Made by a program: the position numbers and the translations under genes. This document shows, piece after piece, positions 26,353 to 37,217 of a DNA stretch of 64,000 nt; the stretch's first letter is position 1; each line of letters begins with the position of its first letter. The DNA is from Synoicihabitans lomoniglobus (lineage in GTDB: Bacteria; Verrucomicrobiota; Verrucomicrobiia; Opitutales; Opitutaceae): the NCBI RefSeq assembly GCF_029023725.1, contig NZ_CP119075.1:181501-245500 (forward strand), in the 5' to 3' direction. The notes under the pieces were generated by a model, which saw only the letters and a list, made by a program, of their open reading frames with translations, had not been told where the DNA came from and did no database searches.

Positions 26353-26371
26353 CCGAGGCTTCCAGCCTCGG
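26353..26371. repeat. Small palindrome after the PhyH gene
   Basis: CCGAGGCT and AGCCTCGG form an 8-bp stem with a 3-base loop, about 30 bp past the PhyH stop. There is no U-run, so it is a weak terminator candidate. The rest of the 235-bp gap before the PEP-CTERM gene is AT-rich, with nothing else I can name. Confidence 0.5.
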
Positions 26372-26559
26372 GGCTGCAGGGCGCGGCATCTTATTACCAC
26401 CTTGGACGTGGGGCGGATCGTTTATGCATATGGTGCTAATTTGCCATGATGTGGGGGCATAAAAGGGGATGGGAAATAGGTGGTAAGCAGTTAAATAGTA
26501 GTAGTTTAAATAGTTTTCGAAATCTTGACCTGTTCGGCGGAGGAACCTGCGCTTAATGG

Positions 26560-27441
26560 ATGATCTTACCTGATTTTGGCGTTCGTTTCGTATCGGTCAT
26601 TAAACGAACGGGAGCGTTGGGCTTAGTAGCGGGAATCGTAGGGTTTACCGGTTCTTCGGATTTGACTGCCCAGCAGATTACCGCGTTGGGTGACGAAGGG
26701 TGGGGGGATCAAAGCGGCAGCACGGGCAACAGCTTTGGCGACTACTCTTATGAGTTCACGGAGAGCGGGCCGTTGGGCGAAAATGCAGTGAGACTAGTTG
26801 CGACGGGAACAGGAGAGCAGGCTGCTCTCGCCACCTTGGAACAGTTCAGCGGATTGAAAATCGCGGAATTCGACGGACTTGATTATTCCATTGAAAGCGT
26901 GCTCGGCACTTACTCGGCGTGGGCGGAAACTGCGGCGGCGGGATCGATGCCCAATTTAAAGATCTCACTCTACATTTCCGATACGTCATATACGGCTTCC
27001 CAAGTCGTGGACCGTTTGGATACGGAGGATCTGGAATGGGCGAAGACGTTGGTTTACCTCCCGGGCGGCTCGACCCCGACATCGGGCAGTTGGGAGTCGT
27101 TTGATGTAAGCAGCGCGGACTGGTGGTGGACCGGCGCATCGCAGGCGCACCAGTCGTTTGATTCCTGGATACCTGATGTCTTCGACTATGTCGACGGACT
27201 GCCGACACCGGCCTACCTTTACATCGGTTCGATCCAGTTCGGTCTCGGAGGGAGCTCGAACGAGAATTTACTCACCGGCTACGTCGACGAAATGGACGTG
27301 AGTTTTGGCAGCGCCGGCAGCTTTACCTACGACTTCGGTGCCTCCGCCGTGCCTGAACCCGCGCACTTCGCGCTGGGGTTGAGCATGTTGGCATTGGCCT
27401 CTGGAGTGATGCGCCGGAATCGCTTGCGTCCAGAGTATTGA
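26560..27441 (+). CDS. PEP-CTERM sorting-signal protein
   Basis: 293 residues. The C-terminus shows a PEP-CTERM signal: VPEPAHFALGLSMLALASGVMRRNR, that is a VPEP motif, a hydrophobic helix and a basic end. The N-terminus has a signal-like hydrophobic stretch (GALGLVAGIVGFTGS). The body is Gly/Ser/Asp-rich, with WETA/Trp motifs and no recognised catalytic domain. Such proteins are sorted and cleaved by an exosortase and end up at the surface or in extracellular matrix. No exosortase gene is in the window. GGAGG lies about 20 bases upstream of the ATG, which is far, so the start is moderately certain. The region is lower in GC than its neighbours. Confidence 0.85.
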   Translation: MILPDFGVRFVSVIKRTGALGLVAGIVGFTGSSDLTAQQITALGDEGWGDQSGSTGNSFGDYSYEFTESGPLGENAVRLVATGTGEQAALATLEQFSGLKIAEFDGLDYSIESVLGTYSAWAETAAAGSMPNLKISLYISDTSYTASQVVDRLDTEDLEWAKTLVYLPGGSTPTSGSWESFDVSSADWWWTGASQAHQSFDSWIPDVFDYVDGLPTPAYLYIGSIQFGLGGSSNENLLTGYVDEMDVSFGSAGSFTYDFGASAVPEPAHFALGLSMLALASGVMRRNRLRPEY

Positions 27442-27585
27442 CCACGCGGGAAACAACTGCTTTTCCAGATAAGTGGACTCTTGAGTCCCTGCCAACCTAG
27501 ATTCCGGACCTCTCGGTGATCGACAATAGGAGGGGGCTCCGACGAAGGATAACGAAAACTCAATCCGCTAACTCGACGGTTGTTG

Positions 27586-28299
27586 TCAGTAAGAGAGGAG
27601 TGCTTTGCCTTTGGTTGGGTGCAGCAAAACGACCTTTTCCCAAGGGGCTATCCTAGGACATGTGGAAATGACTTGAGCCTGCTCTTCGGCGTTTAAGTGC
27701 AACGCGATGTAGTCAACCAAGACTAACCACCATCGGTCGTATCGATCCAAGTAGGGAGCTACTTTCTTCGATTTTTCCTGCATGCAGTGGGTCAGATTCT
27801 GAGGAAGGAGTGAGAGCAGCCAACCCCCTTGATCCAAATCCTCCAAACCAGCCAGAGCGAATCGATTTTCATCGAGACCTGCCACGGGTCCCAGATATCT
27901 GATTTCAAGTTCCACGTTGGGGAGAATTTTGGCGCGGTAGTCTTTAGCCTCTAAGTTCTGCTCGAAATCTGCCAGCGCGCGGCTCAGGGCCTGGCGGTAG
28001 TTTTTGTTGGATGGTAATGGTCGCCGGATGAAGGTGGTGACCCAGTAGGTTTTCGCGTCATTGGTTTTCGGAAATTCGCGACAAATTTTATCGGTTAGGT
28101 GCCAAATCGGTATTCCACGAACATCCAGCCCTTGAGGGTTATCCTCAGTAAAATACTGCTCATCGAGACGTCGGACTTCTACGCCGATCTCGCTGTTGAT
28201 AGCAAAGTCAGGTGTTTCGTTGAGGTAGGGTTCGTGAACCACCGATCCGAGGGTCAGAGTCTGAAGATACTTCAGGACGGTTTCTTCATCTCTATTCAT
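27586..28299 (-). CDS. Unrecognised protein with a possible PD-(D/E)xK-like core
   Basis: 237 residues, lower GC than the surrounding genes. ETPDFAINSEIGVEVRRLDE places a PD and an E-x-R about 10 residues apart, like a PD-(D/E)xK nuclease core with Lys replaced by Arg. Later, a conserved-looking Trp-rich stretch (YDRWWLVLVDYIAL) resembles the C-terminal part of small nuclease-like proteins. I cannot name a family and the nuclease idea is speculative. The gene starts 15 bp after the mobile mystery protein B stop on the same strand, so the three genes here probably form one cassette. Confidence 0.5.
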   Translation of the reverse strand: MNRDEETVLKYLQTLTLGSVVHEPYLNETPDFAINSEIGVEVRRLDEQYFTEDNPQGLDVRGIPIWHLTDKICREFPKTNDAKTYWVTTFIRRPLPSNKNYRQALSRALADFEQNLEAKDYRAKILPNVELEIRYLGPVAGLDENRFALAGLEDLDQGGWLLSLLPQNLTHCMQEKSKKVAPYLDRYDRWWLVLVDYIALHLNAEEQAQVISTCPRIAPWEKVVLLHPTKGKALLSY

Positions 28300-28314
28300 C
28301 GCAAAAAGGTTCAG

Positions 28315-28920
28315 TTAACTGCGCGAGAATGCGAGGAGTGAGGCAAAATCTCCGGCGTCGGCTGCTTTGAGTGCAGTGAGGTAGTTGGATCGGGTTTCGC
28401 CTGAGGCGGTCAGTTTCGAGCCTCCTCCCCATGTAAAGATGGGACGGTCGAGCGCGACGGCGAGCCGGTCGGCCAAAAGCCGCGCGTGACGTCCGTTCCC
28501 GTTGCGCCAGGGATGGATGGCGACGAGGCCGTGGTGCAGGCGAACGCAGGTTTCGTCGGCCGGAAAGGTGGTGTAATCGATCCACGCTTGCGCGTCACCG
28601 AGGAGAGCGGTCAACCGAGTCGTGATTTCCGGCACGGGCACGCCGAGGTTGAGGTCGATGTCCCGTATTTTCCCGGCCCAGCGCCACACGCGCCGAAACA
28701 TTCGTCGGTGCAGTTCCCGGACCAAGAGATGGTCGAGCAGGTTTGCAGGATTGAGCTTTCGCCGTGGCGAGAACAACCAACGTCGGGCTGCGAGAATATT
28801 TTCGCGTTCCAGTAAGTTGAGTTCGGCAAGGGTGACCACACTGGGAATGAGCCAGCGTTCCTCGTCCGGCGAAACGGGCGTGGTTCCGGAACCGTCGTGG
28901 CCGGATCGAGGGAAGGGCAT
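28315..28920 (-). CDS. Mobile mystery protein B (Fic domain protein)
   Basis: 201 residues. The Fic core motif HPWRNGNGRHAR is at residues 136-147, close to the HPFxxGNGR consensus but with Trp in place of Phe. The N-terminal part (ERWLIPSVVTLAELNLLERENILAARRWLF) matches mobile mystery protein B, a Fic family found next to mobile mystery protein A on mobile and chromosomal islands. Fic proteins transfer AMP or related groups to target proteins. Its ATG overlaps the mobile mystery protein A stop by one base (TGATG), so the pair is coupled like a toxin-antitoxin unit. Confidence 0.85.
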   Translation of the reverse strand: MPFPRSGHDGSGTTPVSPDEERWLIPSVVTLAELNLLERENILAARRWLFSPRRKLNPANLLDHLLVRELHRRMFRRVWRWAGKIRDIDLNLGVPVPEITTRLTALLGDAQAWIDYTTFPADETCVRLHHGLVAIHPWRNGNGRHARLLADRLAVALDRPIFTWGGGSKLTASGETRSNYLTALKAADAGDFASLLAFSRS

Positions 28921-29330
28921 CAGCTCAGTCGCTCTTTGATTTGTTGGTCGAGGTCATTGCTACCTTGATCCTCAAGCGACATGGAATGTTCGGTGGCCCG
29001 CAGGTGGGCGATCTCAGGATCGTGCTGAGCGGCAAGCTCCAGAAAAGTTTTTCTGTGGCGGGGGACAAGTGCGACCACGAGTTCGCAGTCGAGCGCCCCG
29101 GCGTAGCGTCGCAGGGTCGCGAGGGTGATGGTATCGGCTTTCTCGGACTTTTCGTAGTCTTGCACGGTGGGCACGGACACACTCAGGCCGCGCGCAATCG
29201 CTAAGCGCGACAGTCCCACTGCCTCACGAATGGCGCGCAACCATCCATGAATCGGGCGAGGGGTCGGGTGTAGTCCGTTCGTTGCGGATTCAAGACTACT
29301 TATGGCTATAGCCTTTTCAATTCTCTTCAA
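28920..29330 (-). CDS. Mobile mystery protein A (Xre-type helix-turn-helix)
   Basis: 136 residues. A helix-turn-helix (about 33-65; IREAVGLSRLAIARGLSVSVPTVQDYEKSEKADTITLATL) of the Xre type is followed by ALDCELVVALVPR, as in mobile mystery protein A. The longest frame starts at a TTG (29330); no in-frame ATG exists nearby, so the TTG or a later start is probable. A likely autoregulatory site, the perfect palindrome GGCTATAGCC at 29304-29313, lies just inside the start. Upstream, TATGG/CCATA arms at 29334-29351 form another dyad. Confidence 0.82.
   Translation of the reverse strand: MKRIEKAIAISSLESATNGLHPTPRPIHGWLRAIREAVGLSRLAIARGLSVSVPTVQDYEKSEKADTITLATLRRYAGALDCELVVALVPRHRKTFLELAAQHDPEIAHLRATEHSMSLEDQGSNDLDQQIKERLS
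29304..29313. promoter_or_regulatory. Palindrome at the start of the mobile mystery protein A gene
   Basis: GGCTATAGCC is a perfect 10-bp palindrome; a second dyad (TATGG...CCATA) follows within 40 bp, in AT-rich sequence. The position fits an operator for the HTH protein, but no binding data exist. Confidence 0.4.
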
Positions 29331-29574
29331 AGTATGGATAAGGCCATATAAAAAGAAATAAATAGCAAGTTATAACCATGATTGAGAACAGATGGGTCAA
29401 TACCGTCAGGAGAGCGAAGAGTCTCAACTGTGCTCGAGTGGTTCAAGGCGCCTATAGGCGCACCGGAGAGGTTCGTGAGCCGGACGGTGCTTTTGCCTTC
29501 TCATTCCCGGTCACTGGCAGCGATTGTTGAGCGCCACTACCTAAGAAACTCACCCCTGGCACGTATCTTTCCCA

Positions 29575-30123
29575 ATGCCCTCTTTACCTTTTCGAATTAC
29601 TTTGGCGATTGGCTTGGCACTGGCGGGGTTGAGCGGTCTTTCGGCTCAGTCGTTCACGGCACCACTGCCATCGGCGGACGAGTTCGTGGCGTTGGCGAAG
29701 CGGGCGAATCGAGCGACCTTGGTCTATTTTAGACCGCCTCGGAGAACCGTTGAAATTACGGAACCCTCATGGTTCGAATTTCTTTCCGGCCTAGTCGATA
29801 AAACAACTTACGAACCACGAGAGCATTGTTTTTGTATGGTCGACCCCCTGCTCGAACTTTTCGAAAACGAGAAGCTGCTGCTCCGAATCACGATTCACCA
29901 TGGCAATCGCATTCGTTTCAATCCGGCCTCCGGAACGGGCGGTGATTTCTTCATTGGTGATGAGGCGGGCCGGAGCTTCATCACTCTCATTGTGGGCGAA
30001 CCGCTTCCTCCCATGGAACCGCCTTCGGTTTCCGAGCCGACGTGGTCGCCTCAACACGTTCCGCCGATCACGCCGCCCGCCTTTGAGTTGAGACTGGATC
30101 TGGACGTGTTGAGCCGGTTCTAG
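29575..30123 (+). CDS. Exported protein of unknown function
   Basis: 182 residues with a signal peptide (FRITLAIGLALAGLSGLSAQ). The mature protein has LAKRANRATLVYFRPPRRTVEITEPSW and a Pro-rich C-terminal half (EPLPPMEPPSVSEPTWSPQHVPP). No family is recognised. It converges with the MOSC gene, overlapping its 3' end by 4 bp. The gene lies next to the mobile-mystery cassette but has normal GC. Confidence 0.6.
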   Translation: MPSLPFRITLAIGLALAGLSGLSAQSFTAPLPSADEFVALAKRANRATLVYFRPPRRTVEITEPSWFEFLSGLVDKTTYEPREHCFCMVDPLLELFENEKLLLRITIHHGNRIRFNPASGTGGDFFIGDEAGRSFITLIVGEPLPPMEPPSVSEPTWSPQHVPPITPPAFELRLDLDVLSRF

Positions 30124-30738
30124 CTAGCGGTGTCGCGGCCGTCCACCGAGACTGCGGATCGGGCATAGACGGCGTCGCCGATGCGGAGGTGTGCCGACTT
30201 CGCGGCGGGGTAAATGCCGTAAAATCCTCGGGTGCCGTGGTTGAGAAACTGCAGGGCGGTTTTGAGTGCCGTCGTGGCAGCGGAGGGATTCGCGAGCGCG
30301 TAGGTGGCAAAGGGGGCGCAGGGTGCGGCGACCACGACTTTTTCGATAATCGCCGGGCCGCCGGCGGTAGCGATCTCGATCCCGCCCGCCACCTGCGCAA
30401 GCGTGATGGTCGACTCCGTTTCGATGATAATGTTCTCGCCGGCGGAACCGAGGGTCAGGTGTTCGCCGAATTCCCGCGCCATGGCGGCGTAGTGCGACGT
30501 GAAGCCGAACGACAGCCAGTTCGCACCCCAATGTTTGGAACGCGGATGGGTGGTGTTGTGCACGTCCAGAGTCTCCTCGCCGTTCGCAGCCAAGGCGGAG
30601 GCACCGGTGTTTGTCAGGCGGATCGAATCGACGCCTTGCAAGCCGCCAGGGTGGTAGACCTTTCGACCGTCGATTTCCTGCTTCAGGCTTTCCGGCTGAA
30701 TTTGCAGCCGAACGATCCGGCCGAGAAGGACGGGTTCA

Positions 30739-30749
<11 letters not shown>
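30120..30749 (-). CDS. MOSC-domain-like protein
   Basis: 209 residues from ATG ATG at 30749/30746. The pattern ...[16 protein letters not shown]...[15 protein letters not shown]...[15 protein letters not shown]...[24 protein letters not shown] matches the MOSC beta-strand fold (GENI-type loop, PC motif with Cys, RGxYxxV, GD at the end). MOSC proteins bind molybdenum cofactor or handle sulfur through the conserved Cys; the role here is unknown. Its ATG lies inside the end of the metH C-terminal gene (overlap of 11 bp), so the two are co-translated. Confidence 0.7.
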
Positions 30750-33465
<2,716 letters not shown>

Positions 33466-33488
33466 GGTGGGAAAATCGTTCTCTTAAT

Positions 33489-33575
33489 CGTTATCGTTTC
33501 TCGTTCTCGGTTGGGTCTAGGTTCGACTCGAAGGCGACGGGCTCGAGAACGAGAAAGATTACGAGAACGAGAACG
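33489..33575. repeat. Palindromic repeat between the two metH genes
   Basis: CGTTATCGTTTCTCGTTCTCG (33489-33509) faces CGAGAACGAGAAAGATTACG (33544-33563). The arms match over at least 13 bp, with a second CGAGAACG unit beyond. It fills most of the 117-bp gap between the two metH genes and could attenuate or process the shared transcript. Confidence 0.75.
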
Positions 33576-33582
33576 AATAAAT

Positions 33583-34656
33583 TTAGGCTACGACCAGAGG
33601 TTCGAGGCCGGAGAGTTGCATGGTGGTGCGGCGGGCGGGAACCGGGCGGGGAGGGAGGCCTTTGACGGCTTCGGCGATGGCTTGGATGTGGTCGGGGGTG
33701 GAGCCGCAGCAGCCGCCGACGAGGTTGACGAAGCCGTCGGTCGCAAAGCTGCCGAGGTCTTCGCCCATGTGGGCGGGCGACTCGTCGTAACCGCCAAACG
33801 CGTTGGGCAAGCCGGCGTTGGGGTAACAGGTCACGTAGCACTCGGCGATGGAGGCGAGCTCTTCGAGATACGGGCGCATTTCCTTGGCGCCGAGGGCGCA
33901 GTTGATGCCGACGCTGAAAGGCTTGGCGTGGCGAATGGAATTGTAGAACGCAGCGATGGTCTGGCCGGACAGGGTGCGGCCGGAGGCGTCGGTGATGGTG
34001 ACGCTGATCATGATCGGCAGGCGGGTGCCGGTTTCCTCAAACACGGTTTGAGCGGCGAAAATCGCGGCCTTGGAATTGAGGGTGTCGAAGATCGTCTCGA
34101 TCAGGAGTGCATCGACGCCCGCGGCGACGAGGGCGCGGATCTGTTGAGTGTAGGCCGTGACGACCTGCTCCCATGTCACGGCGCGGTAGTCGGGCCGGTT
34201 GACATCGGGTGACATGGAGAGGGTGCGGTTTAGCGGACCGATGGCTCCGGCCACGAAACAACGACGGCCGGGCGCGGCGGCCTCGGCGGCATCGGCGGCG
34301 CGGCGGGCGCAGGCAACGGCAGCGGCATTGAGGTCGTCGACGATGGCTTCGAGCTTGTAGTCGGCCTGGGCGATCGTTGTGCCGCTAAAAGTGTTGGTTT
34401 CCACAATGTCCGCGCCGGCGGCGAAGTAGCGGGCGTGGATCTCCTCGATGATGTCAGGGCGGGTGAGGCTCAGCAGGTCGTTGTTGCCCTGCAGATCGTG
34501 GGCGTAGTCGGCGAAACGTTCGCCGCGAAAATCGGCTTCTTCGAGTTTGTAGCCCTGGACCACGGAACCCATGGCGCCGTCGAGCACGGCTATGCGCTCG
34601 GCGAAAAGGGCGTGGAGTTCGGCAAAGGCGGGAGAATCGGCAATGGCGGTCGTCAT
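33583..34656 (-). CDS. metH: Methionine synthase, N-terminal homocysteine-binding module
   Basis: 357 residues from the ATG at 34656 (MTTAIADSP; a TTG further out is open but less likely). It is the homocysteine S-methyltransferase domain: [14 protein letters not shown] at the start, [15 protein letters not shown], and zinc ligands Cys253 (GINCALG) and Cys316/Cys317 ([11 protein letters not shown]). In most bacteria this module is the N-terminus of a single MetH of about 1,200 residues; here it is a separate gene 117 bp upstream of the rest. It lies divergent from the btu genes, downstream of a cobalamin-riboswitch-like leader. Confidence 0.94.
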   Translation of the reverse strand: MTTAIADSPAFAELHALFAERIAVLDGAMGSVVQGYKLEEADFRGERFADYAHDLQGNNDLLSLTRPDIIEEIHARYFAAGADIVETNTFSGTTIAQADYKLEAIVDDLNAAAVACARRAADAAEAAAPGRRCFVAGAIGPLNRTLSMSPDVNRPDYRAVTWEQVVTAYTQQIRALVAAGVDALLIETIFDTLNSKAAIFAAQTVFEETGTRLPIMISVTITDASGRTLSGQTIAAFYNSIRHAKPFSVGINCALGAKEMRPYLEELASIAECYVTCYPNAGLPNAFGGYDESPAHMGEDLGSFATDGFVNLVGGCCGSTPDHIQAIAEAVKGLPPRPVPARRTTMQLSGLEPLVVA

Positions 34657-34700
34657 GGCAGGGCTTCGAACCAAGCACGGCTGACGCGCAATGCAAGAAA

Positions 34701-34732
34701 CATATCAAGACATCGAAATATGTTGATATATG
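34701..34732. promoter_or_regulatory. AT-rich dyad upstream of metH, candidate operator
   Basis: ATATCAA (34702-34708) and TTGATAT (34723-34729) form a 7-bp dyad, with inner ACAT/ATGT arms, within an AT-rich island in GC-rich DNA, 45 bp before the metH ATG. Symmetry, spacing and location fit a dimeric repressor site. ArsR-type regulators of the SAM cycle are one candidate, by analogy only. Confidence 0.5.
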
Positions 34733-34832
34733 AAATGAAAATTGATTCGTCGGGCATGCCGTCCACCACGGCGAAGGTTCGGGGTTGATCTCTGGCCGGG
34801 AAGTCGTGGAGATCGCGGTCGTTCTTTCGATA

Positions 34833-34962
34833 CACCGTTCCAGGACGCAGGGAAGGCCGTGTAATTCGGTCACAGTTGCGCTGCGGTAACACACCAGTCT
34901 GAAGCCCCATTCGGTCCCGCTCTGCGGGATCGGAGCACAGCCAATCATTCGCAGGAATGGTG
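34833..34962 (-). promoter_or_regulatory. Cobalamin riboswitch-like element upstream of metH
   Basis: On the minus strand: a terminal stem (CACCATTCC with GGAACGGTG, 8 of 9 pairs), then a hairpin CCCGC/GCGGG, then ACCGAATGGGG matching the UUAAUAGGGAA element, then GGTGTGTTACC, and GCGCAACTGTGACC matching the B12 box (CCGCnACUGUnA). Order and spacing agree with a short cobalamin (Cbl-II type) aptamer. It lies about 177 bases upstream of the metH ATG and on that strand, not on the btuB strand. Confidence 0.65.
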
Positions 34963-35012
34963 AAGGCGGGGTAGAGGCAGAGCGCGCGAAGCGCGTAGGT
35001 CACAAGTGCCAG

Positions 35013-35095
35013 GGATCAAGTAGCAAGAAGTCGGAATCACCGGCCTTATCTTGGGACTTGAAACTTGAATCTTGTCACTTGCGAGCAAAGCGAGC
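35013..35095. repeat. Intergenic CTTG-rich repeat
   Basis: Contains GGATCAAGTAGCAAGAAGTCGG (35013-35034), related to the insert in metH, and a following GACTTGAAACTTGAATCTTG stretch with opposing orientation. It lies between the cobalamin aptamer and the btuB leader. Confidence 0.5.
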
Positions 35096-35127
35096 CCGGG
35101 GCGTGTGAAGTCCGAACACCTGACCTG

Positions 35128-35212
35128 GAGCATCTCACGCGTGGGCCGCGAAACTTTTGCGCGCGGCCAATCACGCCTACTTCATCGCAAAAATGAAGCG
35201 TGAGAGCAGCTC
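35128..35212 (+). promoter_or_regulatory. Structured leader upstream of btuB, type unknown
   Basis: On the plus strand an outer stem (GAGC-a-TCTCACGC with GCGTGAGA-gca-GCTC) encloses two hairpins: GGCCGCG/CGCGGCC (35144-35168) and CTTCAT/ATGAAG (35180-35198). This three-way junction ends 67 bases before the btuB ATG. A second TCACGC at 35171 could compete for the GCGTGA arm, allowing two alternative folds. I could not match it to the cobalamin aptamer consensus. Confidence 0.45.
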
Positions 35213-35279
35213 ATCTGCCGAAAGTCCCGACCGGACCGGAGGCAACTGCTCTTGCCTTATAAGACAGTTGTCCGAGTCC

Positions 35280-37154
35280 ATGAATAACCTCCCTTCATTC
35301 GCTTCCGTGGGAAGCGTCCTTCGTATTGCGTCTGCCGTCACGGCGGGGGCCGCGCTCGCGAGCTTCGCCTCCGCGCAGACACCGGCCACGCCGCTCGATC
35401 CGTTCGTCACCACCGCCACGCGCACGCCGGTTTCGGCTGCGCAACTCGGTTCGGCCGTCGACGTGATTTCGGCGGCCGACCTGCAACGTCGCCAAGTCAA
35501 CACGCTCGCGGGCGCCCTCAATACCGTGCCCGGCACGCCGAATTTTGCCTCCGGTGCAATGGGGGCGTTGGGTTCGATCTTTCTTCGCGGTGCCGAATCA
35601 GACCAGACGTTGTTTCTGGTCGATGGCATTCGGCTCAACGATCCCAATACCGACTATCAACTTTTCCTTGGCGGTTCCTGCGTGAGCGCGTGCGACAGCT
35701 TGGAAGTTTCGCACGGTCCGCAGAGCACGCTCTATGGTGGGGAAGCGATGGGCGGGGTGATTGCGATTGCGGCGCAACCCGGCACGGGCGAGCCGACCAC
35801 GCGGCTCGGCTTTGAGGCCGGCTCCTTCGGCACGGTGCAGGGCACGATTTACACGCAGGGCCAGCTGGACGCGACGGCCTACGTCGTGTCGATCACGGGT
35901 GGTCACACCGAAAACGATCGGCCGAACAACGCTTTTGACAGCGCTAACCTCGTGGCGCGCATCGATCATGCGCTGGCGTCGGGCGTGCGTATCGGCGCGA
36001 CGCTGCGCGGCTTTGAGGGGCGTTACGAATCGCCCGGTGATCGTTTCACCAACGATCCCGACAATACCGAAGACGAGTCCAACTGGCTCGCCACGGCTTA
36101 CGCCGAGTTTGACCCGTCCGAGGATCTGCATGTGCGCGTGACGCTCGGCGGTCAGGCTCGCGAGTTTGTCTCCACCAACCCCGGCGGTTTCGGCACGCAG
36201 GTGACGACCGTGACCAACAAGCGCGGCGTGCTCGACAGTCAGGTTTCCTACACTGGTCTCGCCGGACATCGGCTGACGGGCGGAGTGACGGCGGAAGCCA
36301 ACCATACGAAAAATGATGGTTTCGGTGACATCGACGAGAGCCAGTCACTGCTCGCCCTGTTCGTGCAGGATGAGATTGCACTCGGCGAACACGCCTGGCT
36401 CACGCTCGGCCTGCGTAGTGATGATCACGATACGTTTGGCCGCGCGACGACCGGTCGCGCGACGATTGCGTGGCAGGTCGTGCCGGAGCAGCTCAAGCTG
36501 CGCGCCAGCTACGGCACGGCGTTTCGCTCGCCGAGCTTTTTGGATCTGTATGGCCAGAGTTCCTATTACGCGGGCAACCCGGATCTGAATCCCGAAGAGG
36601 CGCGCGGTTGGGATGTCGGGGCGGATTTTTACTTCGCCGACAATCGCGGCACGCTGAGCGCGACGTATTTTGATTCCGACTACGATGATCTGATCATCTT
36701 TGACTTCGGGGTGTCGCCCGGCACGACGGCCAATGTCGATGCGGCCCGCACGCGCGGGGTCGAGACCAGCGGACGTTGGTCGGTGGGCGAGGGCACGGAG
36801 CTGCGCTTCAACTACACTTATCTCGACGCGACCAACGAGAGTAACGGCACGCGCTTGCTGCGGCGTCCGCGTCACTCGGGCGGCGTCGATGTTTGGCACG
36901 ACTTTGGCAACGGCTTCGATCTTGGCGTGGGGCTCGGTTTCGTGGCCGACCGCGAGGATGTTCACGCCGCGACGTTTGGCACCATCGACGCGGAGAACTA
37001 TGCCGTCGCCCGCGTGTATGCGGCGTGGCAGGTGCGCGCGGACGTGAAGCTGCGGGCTCGCGTCGAGAACGCGTTGGACGAAAGCTACGAGCAAGTGCAC
37101 GGCTTCCCGCAACCGGGCGTCGGCGCTTACGCTGGCGTCGAGTGGACGTTCTAA
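35280..37154 (+). CDS. btuB: TonB-dependent receptor, probable cobalamin transporter BtuB
   Basis: 624 residues from the ATG at 35280; a longer upstream frame runs through the structured leader and is unlikely. A signal peptide ends FASAQ, followed by a TonB-box-like segment (DPFVTTATRTPVS), a plug (about 40-150; GSIFLRGAESDQTLFLVDGIRLNDP and VSHGPQSTLYGGEAMGGVIAI) and a barrel ending VEWTF. The plug sequence resembles BtuB. Immediately downstream are btuF, btuC, btuD and cobO, so the ligand is very probably cobalamin or a cobinamide. It takes B12 across the outer membrane using TonB energy. Confidence 0.92.
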   Translation: MNNLPSFASVGSVLRIASAVTAGAALASFASAQTPATPLDPFVTTATRTPVSAAQLGSAVDVISAADLQRRQVNTLAGALNTVPGTPNFASGAMGALGSIFLRGAESDQTLFLVDGIRLNDPNTDYQLFLGGSCVSACDSLEVSHGPQSTLYGGEAMGGVIAIAAQPGTGEPTTRLGFEAGSFGTVQGTIYTQGQLDATAYVVSITGGHTENDRPNNAFDSANLVARIDHALASGVRIGATLRGFEGRYESPGDRFTNDPDNTEDESNWLATAYAEFDPSEDLHVRVTLGGQAREFVSTNPGGFGTQVTTVTNKRGVLDSQVSYTGLAGHRLTGGVTAEANHTKNDGFGDIDESQSLLALFVQDEIALGEHAWLTLGLRSDDHDTFGRATTGRATIAWQVVPEQLKLRASYGTAFRSPSFLDLYGQSSYYAGNPDLNPEEARGWDVGADFYFADNRGTLSATYFDSDYDDLIIFDFGVSPGTTANVDAARTRGVETSGRWSVGEGTELRFNYTYLDATNESNGTRLLRRPRHSGGVDVWHDFGNGFDLGVGLGFVADREDVHAATFGTIDAENYAVARVYAAWQVRADVKLRARVENALDESYEQVHGFPQPGVGAYAGVEWTF

Positions 37155-37217
37155 AAATTAACCACGAAATACACGAAACACCCGAAAGCTGAGGGACGAA
37201 CTTGGCTTTCGTTTTTT

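Noticed and set aside
29390-29500. Possible tRNA or attachment site next to the mobile-mystery cassette
   Set aside because: A GCGCCTATAGGCGC palindrome and a GTGGTTCAAG string are present, but no cloverleaf arms can be formed and no direct repeat flanks the cassette.
35090-35279. Classical cobalamin riboswitch in the btuB orientation
   Set aside because: I found no CCGCnACUGU box or GGGAA...GGUG core on the plus strand. Only an unclassified foldable structure is visible.
37158-37210. Terminator after btuB
   Set aside because: CGAAAGC/GCTTTCG arms followed by GTTTTTT look terminator-like. However, the stretch also contains the TTAACCACGAAATACACGAA repeat, and the downstream btu genes have no other visible promoter, so termination here would cut the operon.
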